DNA of 64,000 nt from GCA-2705445 sp002705445. GTDB lineage: Bacteria > Pseudomonadota > Gammaproteobacteria > Poriferisulfidales > GCA-002705445. A model generated the notes under the pieces. The model ran no database searches. It saw only the letters and a program-made list of their open reading frames with translations, and was not told where the DNA came from. A program made the translations under genes and the position numbers. The DNA is taken from NCBI GenBank assembly GCA_045561235.1, contig JBJKYB010000002.1:682001-746000 (forward strand). The letters are read 5' to 3'. Positions 44,255 through 53,470 of the stretch are shown piece by piece (positions within the stretch are counted from its first letter, which is position 1; every line of letters begins with the position of its first letter).

Positions 44255-45727
44255 ATGGAAATTTATAAAAAATCAATTACTGAATTATCTGAGCTTCTTC
44301 AAAGAAAAGAAATTTCTTCAGTTGAGATGACAAAATATTTTTTAAAAAGAATAAGCTCGTTTGATTCGAAATTAAATTCTTTTATATCTTTAGACGAAAA
44401 CGCATCTCTCAATCAAGCAAAACTAGCAGACAAATTAATTTCAAAAAATAAAAATAACCTTTTAACTGGTATCCCTATAGCGCATAAAGATTTATTTTCT
44501 ACAAAAGGTATTAAAACTACATGTGCTTCAAAAATGTTAGAAAACTATACGCCCCCTTATAATGCAACTGTAGTTAATAAATTTGCAGAAGCAGGTATGG
44601 TGAATATTGGAAAAACAAATATGGATGAATTCGCAATGGGCTCCTCTAACGAAACGAGTTATTTCGGTCCTGTAAGGAACCCTTGGAATCTCAAAAAAGT
44701 CCCAGGAGGGTCTTCTGGTGGTTCTGCATCTGCTGTAGCAGCAAGGTTAACACCGGTCGCTACTGGTACTGATACTGGAGGGTCAATTAGACAACCGGCT
44801 TCGTTTTGCGGATTGACTGGCTTAAAACCTACATATGGAGCGGTTTCAAGATATGGAATGATTGCTTATGCATCAAGCTTAGATCAAGGAGGGCCTATTG
44901 CGAAAAGTGCGCAAGACTGTGCATTATTGTTCGATGAAATGAAAGGCTATGATAATAATGATCCAACAAGTAATTTTAAATTTAATAAAAATAAAATAAA
45001 ATTAAATTATGAGAAACAAAATGTAAAAAATATTACTATAGGCATCCCAAAAGAGTATTTTTCAGAGGATTTAGACAAAAAAATTCTCGATGTGCTCAAC
45101 GAATCAATAGAAACCTTTAAAAAATTAGGATTTAACTTTAAAGAAGTGAATCTTCCAAATCATGACTATACTATTCCAGCATATTATATTATTGCTTCAG
45201 CAGAAGCTTCATCAAATCTTTCAAGATACGATGGGATTAAATTTGGCCATAGATGTGATAAACCAAAAAGTCTCGAAGACTTGTATTTGAGAACAAGAAA
45301 AGAAGGTTTTGGAAAAGAAGTGAAAAAAAGAATAATGATTGGAGCATATGCACTTTCCTCAGGTTATTATGATGAATATTATATGCGAGCTTTAAAAATT
45401 AGAAGAATAATAAGAAATAATTTTTTAGAGGCTTTTAAGAATATAGATTTCTTATTTGCTCCAACTTGCCCATCTACAGCTTTTAATCTTGGTGAAAAAT
45501 CATCAGATGCTGTTGCAATGTATTTGTCTGATATTTATACAACACCAATAAATCTAGCAGGCCTCCCTGCAGTATCAATACCAGTTGGTTTTAGTAACAG
45601 TATGCCTGTAGGAATGCAAATTATTGGTAATGATTTCTGTGAGGGAGATATTTTAAACATTGCTCATCTTTTTCAGCAAGAGACAAACTGGCACAAAGAG
45701 ATACCAAAGGAGTTTGATTGTGAGTAA
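44255..45727 (+). CDS. gatA: GatA, Asp/Glu-tRNA amidotransferase subunit A
   Basis: Amidase-signature glutaminase subunit, 490 residues. GIPIAHKDLFSTKGIKTTC carries the catalytic lysine; VPGGSSGGSASAVAA and TGTDTGGSIRQPASFCG give the cis-Ser and nucleophile Ser of the Ser-cisSer-Lys triad. FLFAPTCPSTAF and NLAGLPAVSIPVGF near the C-terminus are also typical. The gatB start overlaps its stop by 8 bases. Confidence 0.97.
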   Translation: MEIYKKSITELSELLQRKEISSVEMTKYFLKRISSFDSKLNSFISLDENASLNQAKLADKLISKNKNNLLTGIPIAHKDLFSTKGIKTTCASKMLENYTPPYNATVVNKFAEAGMVNIGKTNMDEFAMGSSNETSYFGPVRNPWNLKKVPGGSSGGSASAVAARLTPVATGTDTGGSIRQPASFCGLTGLKPTYGAVSRYGMIAYASSLDQGGPIAKSAQDCALLFDEMKGYDNNDPTSNFKFNKNKIKLNYEKQNVKNITIGIPKEYFSEDLDKKILDVLNESIETFKKLGFNFKEVNLPNHDYTIPAYYIIASAEASSNLSRYDGIKFGHRCDKPKSLEDLYLRTRKEGFGKEVKKRIMIGAYALSSGYYDEYYMRALKIRRIIRNNFLEAFKNIDFLFAPTCPSTAFNLGEKSSDAVAMYLSDIYTTPINLAGLPAVSIPVGFSNSMPVGMQIIGNDFCEGDILNIAHLFQQETNWHKEIPKEFDCE

Positions 45728-47159
45728 TTGGGAAAGTGTTATAGGTTTAGAAATTCATGTTCAACTTTTAACTAAAAGTAAAATTTTTTCGTCTTCATCA
45801 ACGATATATGGAAAAGATCCAAACAAACAAGCATCTTATATAGATTTAGGTATGCCGGGAACGTTGCCAGTTTTAAATAAGGGGGTTATAAAAAAAGCGA
45901 TCCAATTTGGGCTAGCAATAAATGCAAATATAGCAAAAAAATCAATTTTTGCGAGAAAAAATTATTTTTATCCTGATTTACCAAAGAATTACCAGATTAG
46001 TCAGTTAGAACTTCCGATTGTAGAAGGTGGTTATATAGAAATTCAAGATAAAGATAATCAAAGAAAAAGAATTAATATAACTAGAGCTCATTTGGAGGAA
46101 GATGCTGGCAAATCAATTCATAGTGCTGAACACGGCTGTACTTATATTGATCTTAATAGAGCCGGCACACCATTATTAGAAATTGTTTCTGAGCCAGAAA
46201 TAGCGAATGCAAATGAAGCTGTGTCTTACATGAAAAAAATTCATAACATAGTAACGTATTTAAATATATCTGATGGCAATATGCAGGAGGGATCGTTTAG
46301 GTGTGACGCAAATGTTTCAGTTAGAAAAACTGGAGATAAAGAGTTAGGAACAAGAACAGAATTGAAAAACATTAATTCATTTAAGTTTGTTGAAAAAGCA
46401 ATAAATTTTGAAATAGAAAGGCAAATAAATTTAATCCAGGAAGGAGAGAGTATTATTCAAGAAACACGTCTTTATGATGAAAATAAAGGGATAACAAAGT
46501 CAATGAGATCGAAAGAAGAGGCAAATGATTATAGGTATTTTCCAGACCCAGACTTATTGCCTATAGAAATAGATGACGAATATATTTTGGAATTAAAAGA
46601 AAATTTGCCAGAATTACCTGACGTAAAGGCAGATTATTACAAACTAAACTATAGTCTATCAGATGACCAAATCAATATAATTTTAAGTGATTTTCATACT
46701 ACAAATTTTATTGACCAATCTATATCTTTTTCTAAGATTGATCCTAAAAAAATTGTTAATTATTTTATATCTTCTATTTACGTAAAACTAAATAAAGAAA
46801 AATTAGAATTACCCAAGAGTAATATTAAACCCGAGGATTTTTGCATAATACTAGATTTAATTGAAAATAAAAAAATAGCAAAACAAAATTTAAAGGTCAT
46901 TGTTGAAGACATATGGTCAAAAGATGTTGATATTAAAAAAATCATTGATAAATATCTTAATGAAGTAGATTCTGATAATGATGCTATTGATGACTTAATT
47001 AAAAAAGTAATTTTAGAAAATGAAAAACAAGTTGATCAATATAAGAATGGTAAAACAAAAATAATCGGTTTCTTTGTAGGGCAAGTATTAAAAGATTCAA
47101 AGGGATCCGACCCTAGTATAATAAAAGACAAAATAATTAAATTTTTAGATTCAATTTGA
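45720..47159 (+). CDS. gatB: GatB, Asp/Glu-tRNA amidotransferase subunit B
   Basis: Kinase/transamidase subunit activating mischarged Glu-tRNA-Gln or Asp-tRNA-Asn. GLEIHVQLLTKSKIFS, HLEEDAGKSIH, DLNRAGTPLLEIVSEPE and MQEGSFRCDANVSVR are diagnostic, followed by a helical and a YqeY-like tail domain. GTG at 45720 gives the canonical SNWESVIGLEIH start, with AAAGGAG seven bases upstream; the frame open to 45660 is only overlap with gatA. 479 residues. Convergent overlap of 9 bases with prmC. Confidence 0.95.
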   Translation: MSNWESVIGLEIHVQLLTKSKIFSSSSTIYGKDPNKQASYIDLGMPGTLPVLNKGVIKKAIQFGLAINANIAKKSIFARKNYFYPDLPKNYQISQLELPIVEGGYIEIQDKDNQRKRINITRAHLEEDAGKSIHSAEHGCTYIDLNRAGTPLLEIVSEPEIANANEAVSYMKKIHNIVTYLNISDGNMQEGSFRCDANVSVRKTGDKELGTRTELKNINSFKFVEKAINFEIERQINLIQEGESIIQETRLYDENKGITKSMRSKEEANDYRYFPDPDLLPIEIDDEYILELKENLPELPDVKADYYKLNYSLSDDQINIILSDFHTTNFIDQSISFSKIDPKKIVNYFISSIYVKLNKEKLELPKSNIKPEDFCIILDLIENKKIAKQNLKVIVEDIWSKDVDIKKIIDKYLNEVDSDNDAIDDLIKKVILENEKQVDQYKNGKTKIIGFFVGQVLKDSKGSDPSIIKDKIIKFLDSI

Positions 47160-47765
47160 AAGAATTAAAATTCTATTAAATCCCAAGTCGTCTTTTTGAG
47201 ATTTTACAAATTTTAGACCTAAGTGAATTCCATAGTTCTTTAAAAATAATGTTTGATTATGAGAGTGCTCAATTATTAAATAAGAATTCAAGTTTAAATA
47301 GTTTATACTATTTTTCATAATAGAAAATATATCTTCTAGGCCATTATTTTCTGCATAAAGACTACTTCTTGGGTCTGACAAATTAGAATAAAATATTGAA
47401 TTTTTTTTTGAAAGATATGGTGGATTTGTTACTATAAAATCATATTTTTCTATTGGTATATCTGAAAACCAGTTGGATTTTTTGAAGCTTATAATCTCTT
47501 CAACTTCATTAATATGTGCATTTTGCTTTGCAATTTTTATTGCATATGGATTAATATCTGTTGCAAGAATTGAAATGCTATAGAAACTTTTTGCTAAAGA
47601 AATACTTATAGCCCCAGTACCGGTTCCCAACTCTAGTATTTTATTATTTTTTTTTATAATCCCTTTTAAAGCTTCAGAGTATATGCCAATATCATGTCTT
47701 GGTGAAAAAACATTTTCATGAGTTTTTATTTTAAAACTTTCAAATTCTAATATATTAGATTTCAT
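47151..47765 (-). CDS. prmC: PrmC-like release-factor methyltransferase without N-terminal domain
   Basis: SAM-dependent glutamine methyltransferase for the GGQ loop of release factors. The catalytic domain is complete: FSPRHDIGIYSEAL (equivalent of PRPDTE), ILELGTGTGAISISLA for SAM, TNPPYLSKK (114-120) for the glutamine, and DPRSSLYAENNGL. Length is only 204 versus 277 in E. coli: the N-terminal helical bundle of about 75-90 residues that contacts the release factor is absent. It cannot be hidden upstream, because the ATG lies within the last 11 bases of prfA. prfA-prmC linkage is standard. Confidence 0.87.
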   Translation of the reverse strand: MKSNILEFESFKIKTHENVFSPRHDIGIYSEALKGIIKKNNKILELGTGTGAISISLAKSFYSISILATDINPYAIKIAKQNAHINEVEEIISFKKSNWFSDIPIEKYDFIVTNPPYLSKKNSIFYSNLSDPRSSLYAENNGLEDIFSIMKNSINYLNLNSYLIIEHSHNQTLFLKNYGIHLGLKFVKSQKDDLGFNRILILSN

Positions 47766-48837
47766 TATTTGCTAAAAGATCTGCTTGATATTCGTTAATA
47801 AGTTGAGTTGTTATTGCTAATATGTTTCCATCTAAAAATTCTTCTAAGTTATAAACTGTTAAATTGATTCTATGATCTGTAATTCTTCCTTGTGGAAAAT
47901 TGTAAGTTCTTATTCTGTCCGATCTATCTCCTGTGCCAACAAGATTTTTTCTCATTTGAGATTGCTCATCCATTTGTTTTGATCTTTCAGAGTCAAGTAG
48001 CTTTGCATGAAGCAAAGACATAGCCTTTGCCTTATTCTTATGCTGAGACCTTCCGTCCTGGCATTCAACAACAACTCCTGTTGGTAAATGCGTGATTCGT
48101 ATGGCCGAGTCGGTTTTATTTACATGTTGTCCGCCGGCGCCGCTTGCTCTAAAAGTATCTATTCTTAAATCATCAGGACTAATATCATAATCCTCAATTT
48201 CTTCAACTTCAGGCATTACTGCAACTGTAGCAGCAGAAGTATGAACTCTTCCTTGTGACTCCGTTTCTGGGACTCTTTGTACTCGGTGGGCACCTGATTC
48301 AAATTTTAATTTTGAGAAAGCTCGGTCCCCATTAATTTTAATGATAACTAATTTATATCCTCCCTTATCTCCCTCATTTTCTGATAAAAGTTCAACTTGC
48401 CAATTCTGTCTTTCTGCAAATCTACAGTACATTTTATACAAGTCACCAGCAAAAATTGCTGCTTCTAATCCTCCTGTCCCAGCTCTTATTTCAAGGAACA
48501 CATTACTATTATCATTTGGGTCTTCTGGTAATAAGGAAATTTCTAAATTTTTTTCTAAAGATGAAATTTCTTCTTTAGCAATTCTAATTTCTTCATCAGC
48601 TAATTTTTTTAATTCACCAGTTTCATTTTTGGCAATTTCTTCCGAGTCTTTTAAAGATTCCTCGTTACTTAAATATCTTTTATAGTCTTTTATAATTATT
48701 TCTAGTTTTGCATACTCGACTGATAAATTTTTATATTTATCCATATCGTTAATCACATCTTTATCAGACAGTAATTTTTCGATTTCAAGATGTTTTTTTG
48801 ATATTTCGTCAAGTTTTTTTCTTAATGAAACTTTCAT
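47755..48837 (-). CDS. prfA: PrfA, peptide chain release factor 1
   Basis: Decodes UAA/UAG stops and triggers peptide hydrolysis. FLEIRAGTGGLEAAIFAGDL, the ASGAGGQHVNKTDSAIR catalytic GGQ loop and DRSDRIRTYNFPQGRITDHR are present. Length 360 equals E. coli. Its start overlaps the hemA stop by 4 bases (ATGA-type), and its stop overlaps the prmC start by 11 bases, giving a coupled hemA-prfA-prmC operon on the minus strand. Confidence 0.97.
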   Translation of the reverse strand: MKVSLRKKLDEISKKHLEIEKLLSDKDVINDMDKYKNLSVEYAKLEIIIKDYKRYLSNEESLKDSEEIAKNETGELKKLADEEIRIAKEEISSLEKNLEISLLPEDPNDNSNVFLEIRAGTGGLEAAIFAGDLYKMYCRFAERQNWQVELLSENEGDKGGYKLVIIKINGDRAFSKLKFESGAHRVQRVPETESQGRVHTSAATVAVMPEVEEIEDYDISPDDLRIDTFRASGAGGQHVNKTDSAIRITHLPTGVVVECQDGRSQHKNKAKAMSLLHAKLLDSERSKQMDEQSQMRKNLVGTGDRSDRIRTYNFPQGRITDHRINLTVYNLEEFLDGNILAITTQLINEYQADLLANNEI

Positions 48838-50096
48838 TTTTTCTTGTTTATCAAGAAAATATCACAGACAAGATTAATTAATTTTCGATTATTGGTTTGC
48901 CCGGCTTTATTCAAAGCAAGAGTGGGTTTGTGTGAAAGTTTTGATGTTAAATTAATACTAAGTTGATTAATTACATCCTCAGGATCTTTTCCTAGTCTGA
49001 GTTGATTTAGAGATTTATTTAAACAATTTTCTCTTATCTCTTCGCAGTCGTCTCTGTAATGTTTGATAATAGAAAAAGCTGACTGTGATTTTCTCCAATT
49101 CATGTATTCATCTACTTTACTATTAACAATATGTTGTGCATCTACTGCTGCAGTTTCTCTTGTTTTGTAATTTTTTTTGATAAGATCTTGTATATTGTCA
49201 AGGGTATATAGAAATATATCTTTAAGTTCTTTCACCTCTGTTTCTATGTTTCTAGGAACACCTAAGTCAACCATATATATTGGCTTATGTTTTCTTCGTT
49301 TTAGTGCAGTTTCAATAGCCCCTTTACCTATTAAAGGAACATTACCTGATACCGCACTAATTATGATATCGGAGTCTTTTATTTTTTCAGGCATATCTTT
49401 TAAGGATAAAGCATTCCCAGAAACTTCATCTGCAATAATCTTTGCTTTATCAATAGTTCTGTTTGCTATAAAAATATCTTTAATATTTTTCTTTCGAAGA
49501 TTTTTAGCTGTAATATTAATTGTCTCACCAGCTCCAATTAATAAAGCATTTTTATTTGAAAGATTGTCATAAAATTGGTCTGTTAATGAAACTGCGACAT
49601 TAGCAATCGAAAGCGAGTTTGCACTTATATTTGTATCTGTTCTTACTTCTTTTGCGGTAGAAAAAGCATATTGAAACAATCTATTTAAATTTTTACCAAT
49701 TGTGCCAGCATTACTCGCTTCACTAAAAGCATCCTTAAACTGTCTAAGTATTTGTGATTCCCCAATAACCATAGAATCTAAGCCACAAGCTACATTCAGC
49801 GCATGTCTTACAACAAAGCTATCTGAATATATGTACATATTTTCGGAAATATCTTCTGGTGTTAAACCTTTATGTCTTAAAAGCCAATCAGAAATATTTT
49901 CAACATATTGCAAATCATCTATTTCTAGATAAAGCTCAGTTCTATTACAAGTAGATAAAATAAATGCCTCGTCGACCAAAGGCATATCTTGGAGTTTTTT
50001 AAGGATTATGTGCGATTCGTCTTTATCCACAGAAATCTTTTCCCTGATATCCAGAGAAGCTGTTTTATGGTTCATTCCTATAGTAACTAAGCTCAT
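48834..50096 (-). CDS. hemA: HemA, glutamyl-tRNA reductase
   Basis: Reduces Glu-tRNA to glutamate semialdehyde, the first step of C5 tetrapyrrole synthesis. The catalytic cysteine is C50 in ILSTCNRTELYLE; NVACGLDSMVIGESQILRQ, the NADPH loop LLIGAGETINI and PIYMVDLGVPRNIE are conserved, with a C-terminal dimerisation domain. Length 420. It diverges from the TPR gene across 57 bases, as in Pseudomonas. Confidence 0.97.
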   Translation of the reverse strand: MSLVTIGMNHKTASLDIREKISVDKDESHIILKKLQDMPLVDEAFILSTCNRTELYLEIDDLQYVENISDWLLRHKGLTPEDISENMYIYSDSFVVRHALNVACGLDSMVIGESQILRQFKDAFSEASNAGTIGKNLNRLFQYAFSTAKEVRTDTNISANSLSIANVAVSLTDQFYDNLSNKNALLIGAGETINITAKNLRKKNIKDIFIANRTIDKAKIIADEVSGNALSLKDMPEKIKDSDIIISAVSGNVPLIGKGAIETALKRRKHKPIYMVDLGVPRNIETEVKELKDIFLYTLDNIQDLIKKNYKTRETAAVDAQHIVNSKVDEYMNWRKSQSAFSIIKHYRDDCEEIRENCLNKSLNQLRLGKDPEDVINQLSINLTSKLSHKPTLALNKAGQTNNRKLINLVCDIFLINKKK

Positions 50097-50153
50097 TTAT
50101 TTCCCACTCATTTTTGTAGATAGATTAGCTTTCTAAGTATATTATAACTAATT

Positions 50154-51911
50154 ATGCAAACATATTTAAGGCCATATATTAGCTATATTTCTATAATAAA
50201 GCTCTACATAAAAAGATTTTTGATTATAAATTTTTTATTCGTAGGCTTTGCATATCCATTAGGTAATACATCTGATCGTGATTATCAAAATATACAGGTT
50301 ACGGAGTCTAATTCTGAAAGTTTTATAATGCAAAAGGCTTTTGAGGCAGAGTTATTAGCCAAAGATTTTAGATATGAAGAAGCAGCAAAAATCTATCATG
50401 ACATCTGCATGAAATCTAATGACCCAGAAGTTGCAAAGAGAGCAACTCAATTAGCAGGATACGCAAATGATTATGATCTTATGCTCAAGAACTCCAAAAG
50501 ATGGCTTAAGATAGCTGAAGATAAAATTACCGTAAGGCACGTGAGAATTTCAATATTTTTAGCACTTGATAAAATTGAAGAAGCAAAAAAAGAAACTTTG
50601 TCGGCTATTAAAATTTCTAAAGATAAAGATAAGTTTGCGCTTGTTTATGATACTTTAAGGGTTTTTGAAGATAAAGTTATTAAAGAAATATTTGAAGATG
50701 TATATACAACTTATAAAAATGAGTATTTAGCAAATTTTTATTACGTACAAATTTTATTAAATAATAATTATTATCAAGAAGCAATAGATTTAATCAAGTC
50801 TGTTGATAGGTTTGAAGAGTTTAGTAAGAAAGAGAGTCGCTGGGGTATTTTTCTTGCAGATGCCTATTATGAGATGGGAAAAGAAGAGCTTGCAATAATA
50901 ACACTACAGGATTATTTGCAGTATTCGCCTAAAGATTTATATTTAAACGAGTATTATGTGAGAGTACTGACACTTCAAGAAAAATATAATGAAGCAATAA
51001 AGCACTATAGATTTATGTCTGCAAATAAACTGATAAGTTTTAGCGATATTGAGACATCAAAAAAAATGGCATTATTAAATATTGAAGCAAAGAAATTTAT
51101 AGATGCTAAAACATTTATTGAATCCTTTAAAGAAAAAGATATAAATAGTTATAATTATATAAGTGGGTTACTTAATGTAAAAAATAATAAAAGTAAGATC
51201 GCTGAAAAATACTTTATGAGCGTGGATTTTGAAAATGATAATTATATAAATTCTGTTAAAGAAATAGCTAAGCTAAAAATAAATCAAAATCAATTTTCTT
51301 CTTTAAAAAAATTTTTTAAAAAACAGTATAGTAAGCTTAATAATAAACCAACAATAGAATCAAGATTGATTCTTATTGAAACTGAAATTTTTTTTAACGA
51401 AGAAAAATATAATTATGCAATGGAAAGAATTAATTACGGCTTAAAAAAATATAAAGATAATGGATCTTTTTTATATACCAGAGCTTTAGTAGCTGAAAAA
51501 GTAGATAGATTTGACATCTTAGAAAATGATTTAAAAAAATTAATAAAGTTAGAGCCAAAAAATGCTCAAGCGTTAAATGCTCTTGGCTACACTTGGGCAA
51601 ATAATAATATAAAATTAAATGAAGCCAATAGATATATCGACGAAGCACTAGCCCTTGAACCAAATGACGCAGCTATTTTAGATAGTAAAGGATGGGTTTT
51701 ATTTAGGTTAGGTAATTATAAAGAAGCTGAAAAATATTTAATGAGGGCATTAAAACTAAACGATGATCCTGAAATTGTTAGTCATGTAATTCAATTATTA
51801 GTAAAATTAGATAAAATAAAAGACGCAAAAAAAGTTTATAAAAAATATATAAAATTAAAACCAGAAGATAAAAAATTAATCGAACTTAAGAAAATATTAA
51901 ATGAAATATAA
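50154..51911 (+). CDS. Secreted TPR-repeat protein upstream of lolB
   Basis: A 585-residue protein with an N-terminal hydrophobic segment (about residues 22-38) that looks like an uncleaved anchor or signal peptide, followed by tetratricopeptide-type helical repeats throughout. Clear units occur near AEKVDRFDILENDLKKLIKLEPKNA-type sequence, ALGYTWANNNIKLNEANRYI, ALALEPNDAAILDSKGWVLF and GNYKEAEKYLMRALKLNDDPE. The same type and size of TPR gene precedes lolB-ispE in Pseudomonas, with hemA divergent. The function is not established; a periplasmic scaffold role is plausible. Its stop overlaps the lolB start by 11 bases. Confidence 0.85.
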   Translation: MQTYLRPYISYISIIKLYIKRFLIINFLFVGFAYPLGNTSDRDYQNIQVTESNSESFIMQKAFEAELLAKDFRYEEAAKIYHDICMKSNDPEVAKRATQLAGYANDYDLMLKNSKRWLKIAEDKITVRHVRISIFLALDKIEEAKKETLSAIKISKDKDKFALVYDTLRVFEDKVIKEIFEDVYTTYKNEYLANFYYVQILLNNNYYQEAIDLIKSVDRFEEFSKKESRWGIFLADAYYEMGKEELAIITLQDYLQYSPKDLYLNEYYVRVLTLQEKYNEAIKHYRFMSANKLISFSDIETSKKMALLNIEAKKFIDAKTFIESFKEKDINSYNYISGLLNVKNNKSKIAEKYFMSVDFENDNYINSVKEIAKLKINQNQFSSLKKFFKKQYSKLNNKPTIESRLILIETEIFFNEEKYNYAMERINYGLKKYKDNGSFLYTRALVAEKVDRFDILENDLKKLIKLEPKNAQALNALGYTWANNNIKLNEANRYIDEALALEPNDAAILDSKGWVLFRLGNYKEAEKYLMRALKLNDDPEIVSHVIQLLVKLDKIKDAKKVYKKYIKLKPEDKKLIELKKILNEI

Positions 51912-52479
51912 ATTTTTATTATTATTTTTTTCTATAATAATAGCAGGTTGTTCTAGTCTAGACAAAATTACTAAAAAAATACCTATAGAAAATACAAAAA
52001 TACAAAAAAATATCACGTATTCCGTGTATGAAAATTACATAGCCAAAGGTATTGTAAAATTTCAAACAAAAAATCAAAAAATTTCTTCCAGATTTAATTT
52101 TAAAAAAAGTAAAACAGCAGAAGAAATAGAATTTTTAAACATTTTTAATAACCCTTTAATATCATTTGAAATTAAAAAGAATGAAATTATTATAAAAAAA
52201 TCAAAAAGGAATATTAATTCTGAAGCTATACAAGAAGTATTAAATAGAGAGGTTTTTAAGAAAATTATTTTGAATTTCTCAAGTATATTAACTGGAAAGA
52301 TAAAAAATGTTATGCAATACGAAAAATATGAAAATGGACTTTATAAATCGATTAGAAATGAAAATTATGCAGTATTTTATAAAATGTATAACGATAAGTT
52401 CTTACCGGTAATGATGAGTGTTGATTTTTTTAGTATTTCATTTGATTTAAAAATTATAGATTGGGATATCGCAGAATGA
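51901..52479 (+). CDS. lolB: LolB, outer-membrane lipoprotein receptor
   Basis: Outer-membrane lipoprotein receiving lipoproteins from LolA. The signal peptide ends in lipobox IAGC at about residue 17. The body is a half-barrel with weak sequence conservation: AKGIVKFQTKNQKISSRFNFKKS corresponds to the first strands of LolB. The call rests chiefly on the lipobox, size (192, E. coli 207) and position before ispE. It is highly lysine-rich and diverged. Confidence 0.75.
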   Translation: MKYKFLLLFFSIIIAGCSSLDKITKKIPIENTKIQKNITYSVYENYIAKGIVKFQTKNQKISSRFNFKKSKTAEEIEFLNIFNNPLISFEIKKNEIIIKKSKRNINSEAIQEVLNREVFKKIILNFSSILTGKIKNVMQYEKYENGLYKSIRNENYAVFYKMYNDKFLPVMMSVDFFSISFDLKIIDWDIAE

Positions 52480-53291
52480 TAAATTTAAAATCGCCAGCAA
52501 AACTTAATCTTTTTTTAAACATTGTAAATAAAAGAACTGATGGATACCATGATATCGAAACATATTTTCAACTAATTAATCTTTATGACGAAATTTCTTT
52601 GGAGATTATACCAGGGAAAAATATTAAATTTCTATCAGATAAATACGAATTAAATAATGGAAAAAATTTATGTGTTCAAGCCGCTGAGATTTTAAGAAGG
52701 TATGTAAATAAAGAGAGTGATTTAAATTCATCTATTGTACTAAAAAAAAATATTCCTATTGGCGGGGGATTAGGTGGAGGAAGTTCGAATGCAGCTATGG
52801 TTCTTTTGGGATTAAATGATTTATGGAATTGTAATCTTTCAAAAGATAAATTAAATAATTTAGGTGCGCAATTAGGTTCTGATGTACCTTTATTTATCAA
52901 TGGTTTTTCTGCATATGGAATTGGTACTGGTACAACCTTAATAAGACATGAGGTAAGTAAGAAATTTTTTTTAGTAATATATCCTGGTATAGAAGTGTCA
53001 TCAAAGTATATGTACCAAAACTACAAGACGAAAGATCGAACTAGGCATATAAACATTGATAATATAGATCAAAATATAGGTTTTAATAGTTTTGAAGATT
53101 TTTTATGTTCTGAACATAATGAAATTAAAGAACTTTTAAATATGCTCAGAAAATATAATAATGGATCAGTTTCAGGATCAGGAAGTTGTGTTTTCTCAAT
53201 TTTTGATGATGAAAAAACTGCTATAGAGATAAGCAAATTAATTCCAAAGAATTACCAAACCTATATTGTGCACAGTTTAAATACTATATAA
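52476..53291 (+). CDS. ispE: IspE, 4-diphosphocytidyl-2-C-methyl-D-erythritol kinase
   Basis: GHMP kinase of the MEP isoprenoid pathway. SPAKLNLFLNIVNKRTDGYHDIE at the N-terminus, the ATP loop IPIGGGLGGGSSNAAMVL and the C-terminal SVSGSGSCVFSIF are all present. ATG at 52476 overlaps the lolB stop as ATGA; the frame is open to a TTG at 52461 but the family begins at the ATG. 271 residues. A tRNA-Gln gene follows after 21 bases, a conserved arrangement. Confidence 0.95.
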   Translation: MINLKSPAKLNLFLNIVNKRTDGYHDIETYFQLINLYDEISLEIIPGKNIKFLSDKYELNNGKNLCVQAAEILRRYVNKESDLNSSIVLKKNIPIGGGLGGGSSNAAMVLLGLNDLWNCNLSKDKLNNLGAQLGSDVPLFINGFSAYGIGTGTTLIRHEVSKKFFLVIYPGIEVSSKYMYQNYKTKDRTRHINIDNIDQNIGFNSFEDFLCSEHNEIKELLNMLRKYNNGSVSGSGSCVFSIFDDEKTAIEISKLIPKNYQTYIVHSLNTI

Positions 53292-53312
53292 TATATATAT
53301 AATTTTTAATGT

Positions 53313-53388
53313 TGGGCCGTAGCCAAGCGGTTAAGGCATCGGGTTTTGATCCCGACATGCGTAGGTTCGATCCCTACCGGCCCAGCCA
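53313..53388 (+). tRNA. tRNA-Gln (anticodon TTG)
   Basis: The acceptor stem TGGGCCG pairs perfectly with CGGCCCA, followed by discriminator G and an encoded CCA. The anticodon arm is TCGGG-TTTTGAT-CCCGA with anticodon TTG; T arm TAGG-TTCGATC-CCTA. It lies between ispE and prs, the same place as in Pseudomonas. Confidence 0.96.
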
Positions 53389-53470
53389 CTTTATTTAATT
53401 TTTACTTCTTTTTTAATCATTTTGTATTATCATTGCAATTAGTTAACTATAATAATTCTTAAGGCAGCTC

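Noticed and set aside
47755..48000. prmC N-terminal domain present upstream in another frame (frameshift)
   Set aside because: That stretch is the conserved C-terminal coding region of prfA, so no hidden domain fits.
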